Shown: positions 19,601-30,380, counted from the first letter of the stretch. The stretch: DNA of 64,000 bases from Adhaeribacter rhizoryzae (GCF_008629685.1 NZ_VWSF01000001.1:496001-560000); one strand, 5' to 3'. The notes: generated from the letters alone by a model not told the origin. Made by a program: numbers and translations.

Positions 19601-20934
19601 AAGTTCGGGTAGTTGAGCCAGGTACAGGCAAAATCTTAATCAGTAACCACGTTCCTTATGGTTCGTTCCTGATGGTTGATGAAGGCCAGACAGTTACCAA
19701 AGGTGATGAAATCTGCGTGTGGGATCCATACAATGCGGTAATTCTATCGGAATACGACGGAGCCGTTGAATATGAAGCATTAATTGAAGGTATTACTTAC
19801 CGCGAAGAATCGGATGAACAAACTGGTCACCGTGAAAAAGTAATTATCGAAACCAAAGATAAAACCCAAAACCCTGCTATTGGTATACGAGCCCGGAATG
19901 ATGAGTATAAGGCTTATAACATTCCGGTAGGAGCTCACTTAACGGTAGAAGATGCTGAGCCTATTCGGGCCGGACAAATATTGGCTAAAATTCCGCGTGC
20001 CATTGGTAAAACCCGCGATATTACGGGTGGTCTGCCGAGGGTAACGGAATTATTCGAAGCTCGGAATCCATCTAACCCAGCAGTAGTAAGCGAAATAGAC
20101 GGGGTTGTTACTTATGGTGGTATTAAGCGTGGTAACCGTGAAATTTTCATCGAGTCGAAAGATGGCGTGAAAAAGAAATACATGGTGCCATTGTCGAAAC
20201 ACATTCTGGTACAAGATAATGACTTTATCCGGGCCGGTATGCCGTTATCAGATGGTGCTATTACGCCAACCGATATTCTGAATATTCAGGGACCTGGTGC
20301 GGTGCAGGAATATTTAGTGAACGAGATTCAGGAAGTATACCGCTTACAAGGTGTAAAAATTAACGACAAGCACATTGAGGTGGTAGTTCGCCAAATGATG
20401 CAGAAAGTTGCCGTTATTGATCCGGGTGATACATCGTTCCTGGAAAACCAGGTAGTTGACAAAGTTACTTTCATGGAAGAGAATGATATGATCATCGACA
20501 TGAAAGTAGTAGAGGATGCGGGCGATTCAACCAACCTGAAACCAGGCCAGATTGTAACTGCCAGAAGACTAAGGGACGAAAACTCCAGCCTGAAACGTCG
20601 CGATATGCGAATTGTATCGGTTAGAGATGCGCAGCCGGCAGTTTCTAGACCAACGTTACAAGGTATTACTCAAGCTTCACTAGGTACGCAAAGCTTTATC
20701 TCGGCAGCTTCCTTCCAGGAAACAACCAAAGTATTAAGCGAAGCAGCTATCAGAGGTAAGGCCGATGAGTTATTAGGCTTAAAAGAAAACGTTATTGTAG
20801 GTCACCTGATCCCAGCCGGTACCGGTCTGCGGGAGTATTCTAAATTAATTGTAGGATCACAGGAAGAATACGATAGCTTATTATCTTCTAAAGCAGCTAC
20901 TAAAGCTCGTCAGACAGAGTTACAGAATAAATAA
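16621..20934 (+). CDS. rpoC: RNA polymerase beta' subunit
   Basis: 1437 residues. The beta' subunit carries the catalytic magnesium site [12 protein letters not shown] (D474, D476, D478). The N-terminal zinc ribbon has cysteines at 66, 68, 81 and 84, and the second zinc site is around [16 protein letters not shown]. The trigger-loop and bridge-helix region [23 protein letters not shown] is present. [19 protein letters not shown] near the C-terminal third is also typical. The stop codon TAA at 20932-20934 shares its last base with the ATG of the next gene, so the two are probably translationally coupled. Confidence 0.99.
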   Translation: MAFAKNKKLNQDFSKVTISLASPESILERSNGEVTKPETINYRTYKPEMGGLFCERIFGPVKDWECHCGKYKRIRYKGIICDRCGVEVTEKKVRRERMGHIELVVPVAHIWYFKSLPNKIGYLLGLPTKKLDQIIYYERYVVVQPGILAEDGVNQLDFLTEDEYLDMIDKLPRENQMLDNSDPNKFIAKMGADALELLLQRINLDELSYELRYSAAHETSQQRKGEALKRLRVVEAFRDAATRIENRPEWMVIRMVPVIPPELRPLVPLDGGRFATSDLNDLYRRVIIRNNRLKRLIEIKAPEVILRNEKRMLQEAVDSLFDNSRKVNAVRAEGNRALKSLSDMLKGKQGRFRQNLLGKRVDYSGRSVIVVGPELKLHECGLPKNMAAELFKPFIIRKLIERGIVKTVKSAKKIVDRKDAVVWDILENVLKGHPVLLNRAPTLHRLGIQAFQPRLIEGKAIQLHPLVCTAFNADFDGDQMAVHVPLGPAAILEASMLMLASHNILNPANGAPIAVPSQDMVLGLYYVTKGKRSTENEKIAGEGMAFYSAEEVVIAINEGRLSKHAFIKVRTKIQDENEQLVTKVIETVAGRVLFNQFVPEEVGFVDELLTKKKLQQIISRVFKVTGMARTAQFLDDIKTLGFQSAYKGGLSMGLGDIVIPKEKDILVEQAKKDVDAVWANYSMGLITDNERYNQVIDIWTRINNQITETLMGRLEKDDQGFNSIYMMMHSGARGSREQIRQLGGMRGLMAKPQKSLQGSVGEIIENPILSNFKEGLDVIEYFISTHGARKGLADTALKTADAGYLTRRLVDVSQDVIVNEVDCGTLRGLEVSALKDNEDIVESLSERILGRVNVHDIIDPLTNEIILEAGTEITEEITKRIDATSIETVEIRSVLTCESKRGICAKCYGRNLASGRMVQKGEAVGVIAAQSIGEPGTQLTLRTFHVGGTASNIAVDAAIRAKFGGNIEFEDVRTIETVNNEGTPVKVVMGRSGEVRVVEPGTGKILISNHVPYGSFLMVDEGQTVTKGDEICVWDPYNAVILSEYDGAVEYEALIEGITYREESDEQTGHREKVIIETKDKTQNPAIGIRARNDEYKAYNIPVGAHLTVEDAEPIRAGQILAKIPRAIGKTRDITGGLPRVTELFEARNPSNPAVVSEIDGVVTYGGIKRGNREIFIESKDGVKKKYMVPLSKHILVQDNDFIRAGMPLSDGAITPTDILNIQGPGAVQEYLVNEIQEVYRLQGVKINDKHIEVVVRQMMQKVAVIDPGDTSFLENQVVDKVTFMEENDMIIDMKVVEDAGDSTNLKPGQIVTARRLRDENSSLKRRDMRIVSVRDAQPAVSRPTLQGITQASLGTQSFISAASFQETTKVLSEAAIRGKADELLGLKENVIVGHLIPAGTGLREYSKLIVGSQEEYDSLLSSKAATKARQTELQNK

Positions 20935-21254
20935 TGGCGAAAGAACCAGCAGCCCAGGAAAACCAGATAAACATAGAACTGACCGAAGAGATTGCGGAAG
21001 GTGAATATGCAAATTTGGCAATGATAGCCCACTCCAGCAGTGAGTTTGTAATTGATTTTATCCGGTTAATGCCGGGTATTCCGAAAGCGAAAGTTAAAGC
21101 CAGAATAGTTATCACGCCAGAGCACGCTAAACGTTTGTTGGCGGCTCTGGCCGATAATATCCGCCGGTTTGAAGAAAGCTACGGAGATATTAAGCAAGTT
21201 CACCAGGAGCCAAGTTTTCCCATGAATTTTGGGGGTAATATAGGTGAAGCTTAA
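20934..21254 (+). CDS. DUF3467 family protein
   Basis: 106 residues, acidic N terminus, with the DUF3467 signature: ANLAMIAHSSSEFVIDFIRLMPGIPKAKVKARIVITPEHAKRLLAAL covers nearly the whole domain. Function is unknown. It overlaps the rpoC stop by one base (TAATG) and lies between rpoC and rpsL, a placement that recurs in Bacteroidota to my knowledge. Co-expression with RNA polymerase suggests a role linked to transcription or ribosome supply, but that is inference. The C terminus ends in PSFPMNFGGNIGEA. Confidence 0.88.
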   Translation: MAKEPAAQENQINIELTEEIAEGEYANLAMIAHSSSEFVIDFIRLMPGIPKAKVKARIVITPEHAKRLLAALADNIRRFEESYGDIKQVHQEPSFPMNFGGNIGEA

Positions 21255-21274
21255 TTATTTATATAAAATTAATA

Positions 21275-21305
21275 TTGAATTTGCAAAATTTATTTTATAC
21301 CTTTG
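21275..21305 (+). promoter_or_regulatory. Promoter of the str operon (rpsL)
   Basis: TTG at 21275-21277, 20 nt, TACCTTTG at 21298-21305, 45 nt before the rpsL start. It matches the Bacteroidota promoter consensus. A second TTTG at 21280 gives too short a spacer. Confidence 0.8.
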
Positions 21306-21350
21306 CAGACCAAAATTTTGAGAAGAAGAATTCCTATAAAAATTTAGTAA

Positions 21351-21773
21351 ATGCCTACTATACAACAATTAGTACGAAAAGGTAGAGAGAAACTGACCAC
21401 TAAATCAAAATCTCCAGCCTTAGATTCTTGTCCACAGAGACGAGGGGTGTGCACCAGGGTTTATACAACAACCCCTAAGAAACCTAATTCCGCAATGCGT
21501 AAAGTTGCCCGTGTGCGCTTAACAAATGGGAAAGAGGTAAACGCTTACATACCGGGTGAAGGTCACAACTTACAAGAGCACTCAATTGTGCTTATCAGAG
21601 GTGGCAGAGTAAAAGATTTACCAGGAGTTCGTTACCACATTATTCGTGGTGCGTTGGATACTGCCGGGGTAAATGGCAGATTGCAGCGCAGATCTAAATA
21701 CGGAGCAAAACGTCCGAAACCAGGACAACCAGCTGCTAAAGGTGGTAAACCAACTCCAGGTAAGAAGAAATAA
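21351..21773 (+). CDS. rpsL: 30S ribosomal protein uS12
   Basis: 140 residues. uS12 lines the decoding centre. The streptomycin-related loops are of sensitive type: [12 protein letters not shown] keeps both lysines (K43, K44) and [13 protein letters not shown] keeps K88. The C terminus is extended by a Lys/Gly/Pro-rich tail ending KPTPGKKK, about 15 residues longer than E. coli. First gene after the str promoter, with rpsG 17 nt downstream. Confidence 0.99.
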   Translation: MPTIQQLVRKGREKLTTKSKSPALDSCPQRRGVCTRVYTTTPKKPNSAMRKVARVRLTNGKEVNAYIPGEGHNLQEHSIVLIRGGRVKDLPGVRYHIIRGALDTAGVNGRLQRRSKYGAKRPKPGQPAAKGGKPTPGKKK

Positions 21774-21790
21774 TAAGAAGTAGTAATACA

Positions 21791-22258
21791 ATGAGAAAAG
21801 CAAAACCTAAAAATAGAATTCTTCTTCCAGATCCAAAGTATAAAGAAACTTTGGTAACCCGTTTTGTAAACTACCTGATGTACGATGGTAAAAAAAGTAT
21901 TGCATACAATATTTTTTACGATGCGTGCGAAGCAGTAGAAAAACGGACAAAAGAAAATGGTTTGGAGCAGTGGAGAAAAGCTTTGAACAACATCATGCCA
22001 AGCGTAGAGGTTAAAAGCCGTCGCGTGGGTGGAGCTACTTTCCAGGTTCCAACCGAGGTAAGACCAGATCGTAAAATTTCATTAGGTATCAAATGGATGA
22101 TTCTGTACGCTAGAAAGCGTGGAGAAAAAACCATGACCGACAAATTAGCTGGTGAAATTATTGCCGCAGCCAAAGGTGAAGGAGCAGCAGTGAAGAAAAA
22201 AGATGATACACATAGAATGGCAGAGGCCAATAAAGCCTTCTCACATTTTAGATTCTAA
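21791..22258 (+). CDS. rpsG: 30S ribosomal protein uS7
   Basis: 155 residues. uS7 is the primary binder nucleating the 30S head. Typical segments are [59 protein letters not shown] and the C-terminal [16 protein letters not shown]. Located between rpsL and fusA in the str operon; fusA starts 6 nt after the stop. Confidence 0.99.
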   Translation: MRKAKPKNRILLPDPKYKETLVTRFVNYLMYDGKKSIAYNIFYDACEAVEKRTKENGLEQWRKALNNIMPSVEVKSRRVGGATFQVPTEVRPDRKISLGIKWMILYARKRGEKTMTDKLAGEIIAAAKGEGAAVKKKDDTHRMAEANKAFSHFRF

Positions 22259-22264
22259 TTATAA

Positions 22265-24364
22265 ATGGCACGCGATTTAAAATATACAAGAAATATTGGT
22301 ATAGCTGCGCACATTGATGCTGGTAAAACCACAACCACAGAACGTATTCTTTATTATACTGGTGCAAGCCATAAAATAGGGGAAGTTCATGATGGCGCTG
22401 CAACCACCGACTGGATGGAACAGGAGCAGGAGCGTGGTATTACCATTACTTCAGCTGCAGTAACCGTAGATTGGAAATATAGAAACAATACTTACCACAT
22501 TAATATTATTGATACCCCGGGTCACGTGGATTTTACCGTTGAGGTAAACCGCTCCTTACGGGTATTAGATGGTTTAGTATTTTTATTTAGTGCAGTTGAT
22601 GGCGTTGAGCCGCAATCCGAAACTAACTGGCGCTTAGCAAATAATTATAACGTTGCCCGAATTGGTTTTGTAAATAAAATGGACCGTTCTGGTGCAGATT
22701 TCTTAGCTGTTGTAAAACAAGTAAAAGAAATGTTAGGCAGCAATGCGGTTGCTTTGCAGTTGCCAATAGGAGCAGAAGATGATTTTAAAGGGGTAGTTGA
22801 TTTAGTAAACTTCCGGGGTATTGTTTGGAATGAACACGATAAAGGGATGACCTTTACCGAAGTGCCTATTCCGGATGATATGTTAGAGGAAGCTACTGAG
22901 TACCGCGAAAAATTACTGGAAGCAGTAGCTGATTACGATGAGTCATTAATGGAGAAATACTTCGATGATCCGGAAACGATTACCGAAGATGAAATCATGA
23001 ATGCTTTACGTAAGGCAACAATTGATATGGCTATTGTACCCATGCTGTGTGGTTCTTCTTTCAAGAACAAAGGTGTACAAACCATGCTGGATTATGTAAT
23101 GGCATTATGCCCTTCTCCGCTGGATAAAGAAAGCATCAAAGGTACCAATCCGGATACCGGAGAAGAAGTAGCTCGTAAGCCTTCAGAAAGCGATCCATTC
23201 GCGGCTTTAGCCTTTAAAATTGCTACTGACCCGTATGTAGGTCGTCTTTGTTTTATCAGAGCATATTCTGGCGTGCTGGAATCTGGTTCATATGTATATA
23301 ATACCCGTTCCGGTAATAAAGAACGTATCTCTCGTATTTTCCAAATGCATGCTAACAAGCAAAATGCTATTGAAAGATTAGGAGCAGGAGATATAGGTGC
23401 CGTTGTAGGTTTTAAGGATATTAAGACAGGCGATACCCTGTGTGACCAAAATCATAAGATTGTTTTGGAAGCTATGGAATTCCCTGAGCCAGTAATTGGT
23501 TATGCTATTGAGCCAAAAACCCAAGCAGATGCTGATAAAATGGGTATGGCTATTGGTAAATTGGTTGAAGAAGATCCAACTTTATTAGTTCACACCGACC
23601 AAGAAACAGGACAAACAATCCTGAGAGGTATGGGTGAGTTGCACCTGGAAATTATAATGGACCGCCTTAAAAGAGAATTTAAGGTAGAAATAAACCAAGG
23701 GGCACCACAGGTTGCTTACAAAGAAACCATTATTTCTAGCACCGAACACCGGGAAACTTATAAGAAACAATCAGGTGGTCGTGGTAAATACGGCGATATT
23801 GTATTCGAATTAGGACCCCGTGAAGATGGTAAAACCGGCTTAGAATTCGTTAATGGCATTGTAGGTGGGGTAATTCCAAAAGAATTTATTCCAGCAATTC
23901 AGAAAGGGTTTGAAGAATCAATGAAAGAAGGTGTATTAGCTGGATTCCCGATAGAATCTATGAAGGTACGCTTATTCCACGGTTCTTACCATGATGTCGA
24001 TTCTGATGCATTATCTTTTGAATTAGCCGCTCGCCAGGGTTTTAAAGAAGCAGCAAGAAAATGCTCGCCGAAGTTATTAGAACCAATTATGGCAGTAGAG
24101 GTAGTTACGCCGGATGAGTATACTGGTCCTGTAACCGGAGATTTAAATCGTCGCAGAGGCTTAATGAAAGGTATGGATACAAAGGCAGGTTCTCAGGTAA
24201 TTAAAGCTGATGTGCCTTTATCGGAACTTTTTGGCTATGTAACTGATTTAAGAACTTTGACCTCTGGTCGTGCAACAGCCAACATTACTATTTCGCATTA
24301 CGAGCAAGTGCCGGCGAACTTGGCCGAAGGAATAATAGCTAAAGTAAAAGGTACAGGTAAATAG
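22265..24364 (+). CDS. fusA: Elongation factor G
   Basis: 699 residues, the normal length of EF-G, which drives translocation and, with RRF, ribosome recycling. The G domain has [19 protein letters not shown] (P loop), [12 protein letters not shown] and [10 protein letters not shown]. Domain II, III, IV and V segments follow, including [14 protein letters not shown] and [18 protein letters not shown]. The C-terminal [19 protein letters not shown] is the usual domain V end. It lies in the str operon with rpsJ 11 nt downstream. Confidence 0.99.
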   Translation: MARDLKYTRNIGIAAHIDAGKTTTTERILYYTGASHKIGEVHDGAATTDWMEQEQERGITITSAAVTVDWKYRNNTYHINIIDTPGHVDFTVEVNRSLRVLDGLVFLFSAVDGVEPQSETNWRLANNYNVARIGFVNKMDRSGADFLAVVKQVKEMLGSNAVALQLPIGAEDDFKGVVDLVNFRGIVWNEHDKGMTFTEVPIPDDMLEEATEYREKLLEAVADYDESLMEKYFDDPETITEDEIMNALRKATIDMAIVPMLCGSSFKNKGVQTMLDYVMALCPSPLDKESIKGTNPDTGEEVARKPSESDPFAALAFKIATDPYVGRLCFIRAYSGVLESGSYVYNTRSGNKERISRIFQMHANKQNAIERLGAGDIGAVVGFKDIKTGDTLCDQNHKIVLEAMEFPEPVIGYAIEPKTQADADKMGMAIGKLVEEDPTLLVHTDQETGQTILRGMGELHLEIIMDRLKREFKVEINQGAPQVAYKETIISSTEHRETYKKQSGGRGKYGDIVFELGPREDGKTGLEFVNGIVGGVIPKEFIPAIQKGFEESMKEGVLAGFPIESMKVRLFHGSYHDVDSDALSFELAARQGFKEAARKCSPKLLEPIMAVEVVTPDEYTGPVTGDLNRRRGLMKGMDTKAGSQVIKADVPLSELFGYVTDLRTLTSGRATANITISHYEQVPANLAEGIIAKVKGTGK

Positions 24365-24375
24365 TCTTAGAAATA

Positions 24376-24681
24376 ATGAACCAAAAAATCAGAATTAAAT
24401 TAAAATCTTACGATCATAATTTGGTAGATAAATCTGCTGAAAAGATTGTAAAAGCTGTAAAGACAACCGGTGCCATTGTAAGTGGACCTATTCCTTTACC
24501 TACTGAAAAAGATATTTTTACAGTACTCCGTTCGCCGCACGTAAACAAAAAAGCACGTGAGCAATTTCAGTTATGTACCTATAAAAGATTAGTTGATATT
24601 TATTCAACTAGTTCAAAAACAGTAGATGCTTTAATGAAGCTAGAGTTACCTAGCGGCGTTGATGTAGAGATTAAAGTTTGA
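24376..24681 (+). CDS. rpsJ: 30S ribosomal protein uS10
   Basis: 101 residues. uS10 belongs to the 30S head and in other bacteria is also the NusE antitermination partner of NusB. Signature stretches are [49 protein letters not shown] and [12 protein letters not shown]. Here it ends the str operon: a strong terminator and a new promoter separate it from rplC, whereas in E. coli rpsJ heads the S10 operon. Confidence 0.99.
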   Translation: MNQKIRIKLKSYDHNLVDKSAEKIVKAVKTTGAIVSGPIPLPTEKDIFTVLRSPHVNKKAREQFQLCTYKRLVDIYSTSSKTVDALMKLELPSGVDVEIKV

Positions 24682-24704
24682 TAAACCAGCTTTTTGTAAT
24701 AAAG

Positions 24705-24738
24705 AAAGAACCGGTGTATACTGGTTCTTTTTTTATTT
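24705..24738 (+). terminator. Terminator after rpsJ
   Basis: A 10-bp stem (24705-24714 with 24721-24730, one G-T pair, 6-nt loop) runs into a long T-rich tract. A strong intrinsic terminator closing the str operon. Confidence 0.9.
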
Positions 24739-24767
24739 TTAATAGTTAAAAAATTAATTAACAATAA

Positions 24768-24800
24768 TTTGCAAAAAGAAAATTAAAAATAGTATCTTTG
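24768..24800 (+). promoter_or_regulatory. Promoter of the rplC operon
   Basis: TTTG at 24768-24771, 21 nt, TATCTTTG at 24793-24800, then a 57-nt leader to rplC. Exact match to both Bacteroidota promoter boxes. Confidence 0.85.
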
Positions 24801-24857
24801 CACTCCCTTAACGAAGGGATATTTGTATTTATAAAGATTGTTTAATCAGAAAGTAGA

Positions 24858-25475
24858 ATGCCTGGAATAATCGGTAGAAAAATCGGAATGACAAGCCTCT
24901 TCACACCTGATGGGAAAAGCGTAGCTGCTACGCTTATTCAAGCAGGTCCGTGTGTAGTAACACAAGTGAAGACTGTAGAAGTTGATGGCTATGAAGCTGT
25001 TCAAGTTGGCTACGGTGATAAAAAAGAAAAATTAGCAAACAAGGCCGAAACTGGTCACTTTAAAAAAGCTAACGCAACTCCTAAAGTAAAGGTTGTAGAG
25101 TTTAGAACCGAGGTAGAAGGTTTTAATTTAGGAGATACCATCAACGTAGATTTCTTTGCAGAAGGAGAGTTTGTGGATGTAGTTGGAACCTCAAAAGGTA
25201 AAGGTTTCCAGGGCGTTGTAAAAAGATATAACTTTAGTGGGGTTGGTGGCCAGACTCACGGTCAGCACAACCGGGCAAGACACCCAGGTTCTATTGGAGC
25301 TTGCTCTTGGCCTTCTCGCGTATTCAAAGGAATGAGAATGGCTGGACGCATGGGTAACGATCGCGTAAAAGTTCAGAACTTACGGGTTTTACGTGTATTA
25401 GCCGATAAAAATTTGATTCTTGTTAGTGGTTCCGTTCCTGGTGCCAAAAATTCATTTGTAGTTTTAGAGAAATAA
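24858..25475 (+). CDS. rplC: 50S ribosomal protein uL3
   Basis: 205 residues. uL3 is an early-assembly protein near the peptidyl transferase centre. It opens with [20 protein letters not shown] and contains the [14 protein letters not shown] and [21 protein letters not shown] loop (the glutamine region methylated in E. coli), then [16 protein letters not shown]. It leads the S10 set after its own promoter; rplD starts 1 nt after the stop. Confidence 0.99.
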   Translation: MPGIIGRKIGMTSLFTPDGKSVAATLIQAGPCVVTQVKTVEVDGYEAVQVGYGDKKEKLANKAETGHFKKANATPKVKVVEFRTEVEGFNLGDTINVDFFAEGEFVDVVGTSKGKGFQGVVKRYNFSGVGGQTHGQHNRARHPGSIGACSWPSRVFKGMRMAGRMGNDRVKVQNLRVLRVLADKNLILVSGSVPGAKNSFVVLEK

Positions 25476-25476
25476 A

Positions 25477-26109
25477 ATGGAGCTTTCTGTATTAAATAAA
25501 GCAGGAGAAGATACAGGCAGAAAGGTAACCCTTTCGGATGCAGTATTTGGTATTGAGCCAAATCAGCATGCTATGTATCTGGATGTTAAACAATACCTGG
25601 CAAATCAGCGTCAGGGAACCCACAAATCCAAAGAACGTAACGAAGTTTCTGGAACCACTAAAAAGCTGAAAAAACAAAAAGGTACAGGTGGTGCCCGGGC
25701 AGGTAGCATGAAATCGCCGGTATTTATTGGTGGTGGTAGAGTGTTCGGTCCTCGTCCGCGGAACTATAGCTTTAAATTAAACAAGAAATTAAAAGCATTA
25801 GCCCGTTTATCAGCTTTGTCAAGCCTAGCTAAAGATAACAAAGTGACATTGGTAGAATCGTTTTCATTTGAAAAACCAAAAACCAGTGAGTTTGTTAGTG
25901 TGCTTGGCAAATTGAATTTCTCTAACAAGAAAACCTTAATCGTAACGGCCAAAAAAGATAATAATCTTTATTTATCCAGCCGTAACCTCCAGAAAGTGAA
26001 AGTAGCAGAAGCTGCCGATTTAAATACATACGATTTATTGAAAGCGGAAACTTTGTTGCTTACTGAAGATTCATTGTCCACTTTAGAGAGCCTTTATAGC
26101 ACAAAATAA
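25477..26109 (+). CDS. rplD: 50S ribosomal protein uL4
   Basis: 210 residues. uL4 lines the nascent-chain tunnel with its long loop: NQRQGTHKSKERNEVSGTTKKLKKQKGTGGARAGSMKSPVFIGGGRVFGPRPRNY is the loop and its base. The C-terminal part has LIVTAKKDNNLYLSSRNL. In E. coli uL4 represses the S10 operon; no such leader was identified here. The last base of its stop is the A of the rplW start codon. Confidence 0.98.
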   Translation: MELSVLNKAGEDTGRKVTLSDAVFGIEPNQHAMYLDVKQYLANQRQGTHKSKERNEVSGTTKKLKKQKGTGGARAGSMKSPVFIGGGRVFGPRPRNYSFKLNKKLKALARLSALSSLAKDNKVTLVESFSFEKPKTSEFVSVLGKLNFSNKKTLIVTAKKDNNLYLSSRNLQKVKVAEAADLNTYDLLKAETLLLTEDSLSTLESLYSTK

Positions 26110-26396
26110 TGCAAATATTAAAAAAACCTTTGGTTACTGAAAAGATGACCGCTTTAAATGAAAAAGGTAAATATGCCTTTGAAGTAGCTAAAACTGCTAA
26201 TAAAGTGGAAATCAAAAAAGCAGTTGAAAAGTTGTATGGCGTAACAGTAGAAAAAGTTTCTACCATGCGGGTACAAGGTAAGCTTAAAGTAAAAAATACA
26301 AAAGCTGGCGTGGTAAGCGGACGTAAGCCATCTTATAAGAAAGCTATTGTTAGCTTAAAAGAAGGTGAGTTTATTGATTTTTATAGCGGCATATAA
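26109..26396 (+). CDS. rplW: 50S ribosomal protein uL23
   Basis: 95 residues. uL23 sits at the tunnel exit and docks trigger factor and SRP. It begins MQILKKPLVTEKMTALNEKGKYAFEVAKTANKVEIKKAVEKLYGV, the family N-terminal half. It overlaps the rplD stop by one base, suggesting translational coupling, and is followed by rplB after 10 nt. Confidence 0.98.
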   Translation: MQILKKPLVTEKMTALNEKGKYAFEVAKTANKVEIKKAVEKLYGVTVEKVSTMRVQGKLKVKNTKAGVVSGRKPSYKKAIVSLKEGEFIDFYSGI

Positions 26397-26406
26397 TAAT
26401 TAAAAA

Positions 26407-27231
26407 ATGGCATTAAGAAAATTAAGACCAACAACACCAGGTCAAAGATTTCGGGTAGCTCCGCAGTTTGATGAGATTACATCAATGCAGCCAGAAAAAT
26501 CTTTGTTGGCACCTATAAAAAAATCTGGTGGTAGAAATGATTCTGGTAAAATGACCATGCGCTACATAGGGGGCGGTCATAAACAAAAATACCGGATTAT
26601 AGATTTTAAAAGAACCAAGTTCGGAATTCCGGCAACTGTAAAATCAATCGAGTACGATCCAAACAGAACTGCTCGTATTGCTCTTTTGTTTTATGCTGAC
26701 GGTGAGAAAAGCTATATTCTGGCACCAGCCGGATTAAAAGTAGACAGCACAGTAATTTCAGGGCCAGGTGTAGCTCCTGAAGTTGGTAACAGCTTGCCGC
26801 TCTCAGATATTCCTTTAGGTACTATTATTCATAATATTGAATTAATGCCAGGTAATGGCGGTACCTTAGCACGTAGTGCTGGTACTTATGCGCAGCTAGT
26901 TGCTCGCGAAAATAAGTATGCTACTATTAAATTACCATCAGGTGAAATGCGCATGGTTTTAGTTACCTGCATGGCAACTGTTGGTACTGTATCAAACTCA
27001 GACCACATGAACGTAAATCTGGGTAAAGCGGGTAGAAGCAGATGGTTGGGTATTCGCCCAAGAGTTCGTGGTGTTGCTATGAACCCAGTTGATCACCCAA
27101 TGGGTGGTGGTGAAGGTAAATCTTCTGGAGGACAGCCTCGTTCTAGAAAAGGTTTATTTGCCAAAGGTAAAAAGACAAGAAATAAAAATAAATATTCAGA
27201 GAACCTGATTGTTAATAGAGGTAAAAAATAA
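26407..27231 (+). CDS. rplB: 50S ribosomal protein uL2
   Basis: 274 residues. uL2 is essential for subunit association and peptidyl transferase assembly. Conserved stretches include [28 protein letters not shown], the SH3-like core with [21 protein letters not shown], and [22 protein letters not shown], the loop carrying the critical histidine. The basic C terminus ends in LIVNRGKK. Its final base is shared with the rpsS start. Confidence 0.99.
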   Translation: MALRKLRPTTPGQRFRVAPQFDEITSMQPEKSLLAPIKKSGGRNDSGKMTMRYIGGGHKQKYRIIDFKRTKFGIPATVKSIEYDPNRTARIALLFYADGEKSYILAPAGLKVDSTVISGPGVAPEVGNSLPLSDIPLGTIIHNIELMPGNGGTLARSAGTYAQLVARENKYATIKLPSGEMRMVLVTCMATVGTVSNSDHMNVNLGKAGRSRWLGIRPRVRGVAMNPVDHPMGGGEGKSSGGQPRSRKGLFAKGKKTRNKNKYSENLIVNRGKK

Positions 27232-27509
27232 TGGGAAGATCATTAAAAAAAGGGCCATATATTGACTTCAGGCTCGAAAAGAAAGTAACAGCAATGGATG
27301 AATCCGGCAAAAAGACTGTGGTAAAAACCTGGTCTCGCCGTTCCATGATTTCTCCGGACTTTGTAGGTCATACTTTTGCTGTTCACAACGGAAATAAATT
27401 TATTCCGGTTTATGTTACAGAAAATATGGTTGGCCACAAATTAGGTGAGTTTGCTCCAACCAGAAATTTCAGAGGCCATATTGCTAAAAAAGATAAAGGT
27501 AAGAGATAA
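27231..27509 (+). CDS. rpsS: 30S ribosomal protein uS19
   Basis: 92 residues, the normal length. uS19 pairs with uS13 in the 30S head. Family stretches are [42 protein letters not shown] and [22 protein letters not shown]. It overlaps rplB by one base, with rplV starting 2 nt after the stop. Confidence 0.99.
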   Translation: MGRSLKKGPYIDFRLEKKVTAMDESGKKTVVKTWSRRSMISPDFVGHTFAVHNGNKFIPVYVTENMVGHKLGEFAPTRNFRGHIAKKDKGKR

Positions 27510-27511
27510 CA

Positions 27512-27886
27512 ATGCAAGCAATAGCTAAATTAAAAAATGTTCCTACCTCTCCCCGCAAAATGCGCCTAGTGGCTGGTTTAGTAAGAGGTCAGAGTGTAAA
27601 TAAAGCTTTAGGTTTATTAAAATTTGAAGCGAATGTCGGAGCTGAAAAAATTGAAAAATTATTATTATCAGCTTTATCTAACTGGCAGCAAGCAAACACG
27701 GATGCCCGCATCGAAGATTCTAATCTTTACATAAAAGAAATAAGAGTTGATGAAGGAAAGATGCTGAAGAGATTAAGACCAGCTCCCCAGGGCCGTGGTC
27801 ATAGAATCAGAAAGAGATCTAACCATGTGACCATTATTATAGATAGCCGCGTGGAAGAAGAACTCCAAGTAAATAACCAAGAATAA
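27512..27886 (+). CDS. rplV: 50S ribosomal protein uL22
   Basis: 124 residues. uL22 reaches the exit tunnel through a beta hairpin; here this region is [33 protein letters not shown]. The N-terminal part shows [25 protein letters not shown]. Close to the usual 110 residues with a short acidic C-terminal extension ([10 protein letters not shown]). Confidence 0.98.
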   Translation: MQAIAKLKNVPTSPRKMRLVAGLVRGQSVNKALGLLKFEANVGAEKIEKLLLSALSNWQQANTDARIEDSNLYIKEIRVDEGKMLKRLRPAPQGRGHRIRKRSNHVTIIIDSRVEEELQVNNQE

Positions 27887-27907
27887 TTAGCGAAATATTT
27901 TGTAATA

Positions 27908-28750
27908 ATGGGACAAAAAGTAAATCCAGTAGGTTTAAGATTAGGTATCATCAAAGGATGGGATTCTAATTGGTACGGTGGAAAAGATTTCGCTGATAAG
28001 CTCATTGAAGATGAGAAAATTAGAAAATATATACTTGCGCGTATTCCTAAAGGTGGTATTTCAAAAATTATCATTGAAAGAACATTAAAGAGAATTACCA
28101 TTACCATTAATACTGCTCGTCCGGGCGTAGTAATTGGTAAAGGTGGCCAGGAAGTAGATAAAATTAAAGAAGAGCTTAAGAAAGTAACGAATAAAGATGT
28201 ACAGATTAACATCTACGAAATTAAGCGTCCGGAACTGGATGCCAAATTAGTAGGGGAATCTATTGCACAACAGTTACAAGCCAGAATCTCTTTCCGGAGA
28301 GCTATGAAGCAAGCAATTGCTTCTGCTATTCGGGTAGGAGCAGAAGGTGTTAAAGTTCAGGTATCAGGTCGTTTAGGAGGGGCCGAGATGGCACGTACCG
28401 AATCGTATAAAGAAGGAAGAACTCCCTTACATACTCTACGGGCAGATATTGACTATGCATTGTCCGAAGCGCAGACTGTTTACGGTAAATTAGGTATCAA
28501 AGTATGGATATTTAAAGGAGAAGTATTTGGTAAAAAAGACCTTTCTCCAAACCAGGAACAATCTAAACCATCAGGTGGTAATACCGGTGGATCGCCCCGC
28601 AACGAAAGAGGCGGTGACAGAGGTGACCGTGGTGGCCGCAGAGGCGACCGCAATGACCGCGGTGGAGATTTTGCCGGTAAGGATAGAAGAGAAGGTGGTG
28701 GTGGCCAACAGCGCAGAGGCGGTGGCGGCGGTAAACCCAGAAATAAATAA
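27908..28750 (+). CDS. rpsC: 30S ribosomal protein uS3 with RGG-like C-terminal tail
   Basis: 280 residues, about 45 more than E. coli uS3. uS3 lies at the mRNA entry tunnel. The KH domain shows [17 protein letters not shown], and the C-terminal domain has [31 protein letters not shown] and [13 protein letters not shown]. After about residue 215 a low-complexity tail follows, dominated by Gly, Arg and Asp in RGG/RGD-type repeats and ending GGGGKPRNK. Such a disordered basic tail could touch incoming mRNA, but that is inference. Upstream is rplV; rplP follows after 28 nt. Confidence 0.98.
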   Translation: MGQKVNPVGLRLGIIKGWDSNWYGGKDFADKLIEDEKIRKYILARIPKGGISKIIIERTLKRITITINTARPGVVIGKGGQEVDKIKEELKKVTNKDVQINIYEIKRPELDAKLVGESIAQQLQARISFRRAMKQAIASAIRVGAEGVKVQVSGRLGGAEMARTESYKEGRTPLHTLRADIDYALSEAQTVYGKLGIKVWIFKGEVFGKKDLSPNQEQSKPSGGNTGGSPRNERGGDRGDRGGRRGDRNDRGGDFAGKDRREGGGGQQRRGGGGGKPRNK

Positions 28751-28778
28751 TACAAAATCATCAAAACATTTTTAAGAG

Positions 28779-29198
28779 ATGTTACAGCCGAAAAGGACAG
28801 TATATAGAAAAATGCAGAAGGGAAGAGTTAGAGGTCTAGCTCACCGTGGTAGCACCATTTCCTTCGGTTCATTTGCTATAAAATCATTAGAAGCTTCCTG
28901 GATTACCAGCCGCCAAATAGAAGCAGCCCGTATAGCAATGACACGTGCTATGAAACGTGAAGGTCAAGTATGGATTCGGATTTTTCCTGATAAACCAATT
29001 ACCAAAAAGCCAGCGGAAGTGCGGATGGGTAAAGGTAAAGGTTCGCCAGAATATTGGGTAGCTGTGGTTAAACCAGGTACTATTTTATTTGAATCTGATG
29101 GAGTACCTCTGGAAACTGCTCAGGAATCTTTAAGATTAGCGGCCCAAAAACTGCCGGTAAAAACAAAATTTGTTGTACGTAAAGATTTCGTAGAGTAA
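28779..29198 (+). CDS. rplP: 50S ribosomal protein uL16
   Basis: 139 residues. uL16 contacts the elbow of A-site tRNA. It opens [19 protein letters not shown] and contains [44 protein letters not shown] and [19 protein letters not shown], all family-typical. rpmC begins 4 nt after the stop. Confidence 0.99.
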   Translation: MLQPKRTVYRKMQKGRVRGLAHRGSTISFGSFAIKSLEASWITSRQIEAARIAMTRAMKREGQVWIRIFPDKPITKKPAEVRMGKGKGSPEYWVAVVKPGTILFESDGVPLETAQESLRLAAQKLPVKTKFVVRKDFVE

Positions 29199-29202
29199 TA
29201 AA

Positions 29203-29406
29203 ATGAAATATTCAGAAATACAAGCACTTTCTTTAGAAGAACTTAAAGAACGCTTACAAGCAGAAACTTCCAGCCGTCAATCTTTGTTATTTGCACATTC
29301 TATTTCTCCATTGGAAAATCCCTTGCGAATAAACCAAAATCGGAAAGTAATCGCAAGATTACAGACGGAACTAAGAAAAAGAGAATTAGAGGGAGCTTCT
29401 AAATAA
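29203..29406 (+). CDS. rpmC: 50S ribosomal protein uL29
   Basis: 67 residues, a two-helix protein near the tunnel exit. It starts [21 protein letters not shown], and the second helix has [20 protein letters not shown]. Position between rplP and rpsQ is the standard order. Confidence 0.97.
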   Translation: MKYSEIQALSLEELKERLQAETSSRQSLLFAHSISPLENPLRINQNRKVIARLQTELRKRELEGASK

Positions 29407-29413
29407 TATTACA

Positions 29414-29671
29414 ATGGAAGAAAGAAATCTAAGAAAAGAAAGAACTGGTCGGGTTGTCAGCAACAAAATGAATAAGACAATCACCGTTATCGTAGAAAGC
29501 AAAATGAAACACCCTATTTACGGGAAGTTTGTAAATAAATCTACGAAGTTTAAAGCTCACGATGAAAATAATGAATGCGGCGAAGGTGACTTGGTTCGCA
29601 TTATGGAAACTCGGCCGTTGAGCAAAAGCAAGAACTGGCGTTTAGTAGAAATAATAGAAAGAGCTAAGTAA
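29414..29671 (+). CDS. rpsQ: 30S ribosomal protein uS17
   Basis: 85 residues, an OB-fold primary 16S binder. Typical parts: [34 protein letters not shown] and [28 protein letters not shown]. It lies 7 nt after rpmC and 1 nt before rplN. Confidence 0.98.
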   Translation: MEERNLRKERTGRVVSNKMNKTITVIVESKMKHPIYGKFVNKSTKFKAHDENNECGEGDLVRIMETRPLSKSKNWRLVEIIERAK

Positions 29672-29672
29672 G

Positions 29673-30041
29673 ATGGTACAGCAGGAATCAAGATTATCTG
29701 TTGCCGACAATAGCGGAGCTAAAGAAGTTTTAGTTATCCGGGTATTAGGCGGAACAGGAAAGAAGTACGCTTCTATAGGCGATAAAATTATAGTAACTGT
29801 AAAATCAGCTTTATCATCTGGCAACGTTAAAAAAGGCTCTGTTTCTAAAGCAGTTGTTGTAAGAACAAAAAAAGAAATCCGTCGGAAAGATGGTTCTTAT
29901 ATTCGTTTTGATGATAATGCGGCAGTTTTGTTAAACAACAACGACGAGCCAAGAGGAACACGGATCTTTGGGCCGGTTGCCCGCGAGTTACGTGAAAAGC
30001 AATTTATGAAAATCGTTTCTTTAGCTCCGGAGGTATTATAA
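29673..30041 (+). CDS. rplN: 50S ribosomal protein uL14
   Basis: 122 residues, exactly the usual length. uL14 forms intersubunit bridges and is the docking site of the silencing factor RsfS. It opens [27 protein letters not shown] and ends with [28 protein letters not shown]. First gene of the classical spc set, here continuous with the S10 set. Confidence 0.99.
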   Translation: MVQQESRLSVADNSGAKEVLVIRVLGGTGKKYASIGDKIIVTVKSALSSGNVKKGSVSKAVVVRTKKEIRRKDGSYIRFDDNAAVLLNNNDEPRGTRIFGPVARELREKQFMKIVSLAPEVL

Positions 30042-30043
30042 TC

Positions 30044-30379
30044 ATGAAAGCACAAAACGAGAAAGTAAATAAGTTACACGTAAAAACTGGCGATACTGTT
30101 AAAATTATTGCTGGTAATGATCGTGGTAAAACCGGACGTATTGTTTCCGTTAAAAAAGACGTGAATAAAGTTGTAGTAGAAGGCTTAAACCTTGTAACCA
30201 AGCACAACAAACCCAGCGCAAAAAATCCGCAGGGTGGTATTTCTAAGCAAGAAGCACCTATACATGCCAGCAATGTGCAGTTAGTTGATGCAGCAGGTGC
30301 GGTAACCCGTACTGGCAAAAAGGCTGACGATAATGGTAAACTGCAGCGGTATTCTAAAAAAACAGGTAATTTAATTTAA
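30044..30379 (+). CDS. rplX: 50S ribosomal protein uL24
   Basis: 111 residues, an assembly initiator with a KOW motif: [27 protein letters not shown]. The later segment [34 protein letters not shown] is also family-typical. It starts 2 nt after rplN and ends 1 nt before rplE. Confidence 0.98.
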   Translation: MKAQNEKVNKLHVKTGDTVKIIAGNDRGKTGRIVSVKKDVNKVVVEGLNLVTKHNKPSAKNPQGGISKQEAPIHASNVQLVDAAGAVTRTGKKADDNGKLQRYSKKTGNLI

Positions 30380-30380
30380 T

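Noticed and set aside
28480-28764. Minus-strand frame rich in proline opposite the rpsC tail
   Set aside because: A mirror of the Gly/Arg codons of rpsC; no independent start signal or homology.
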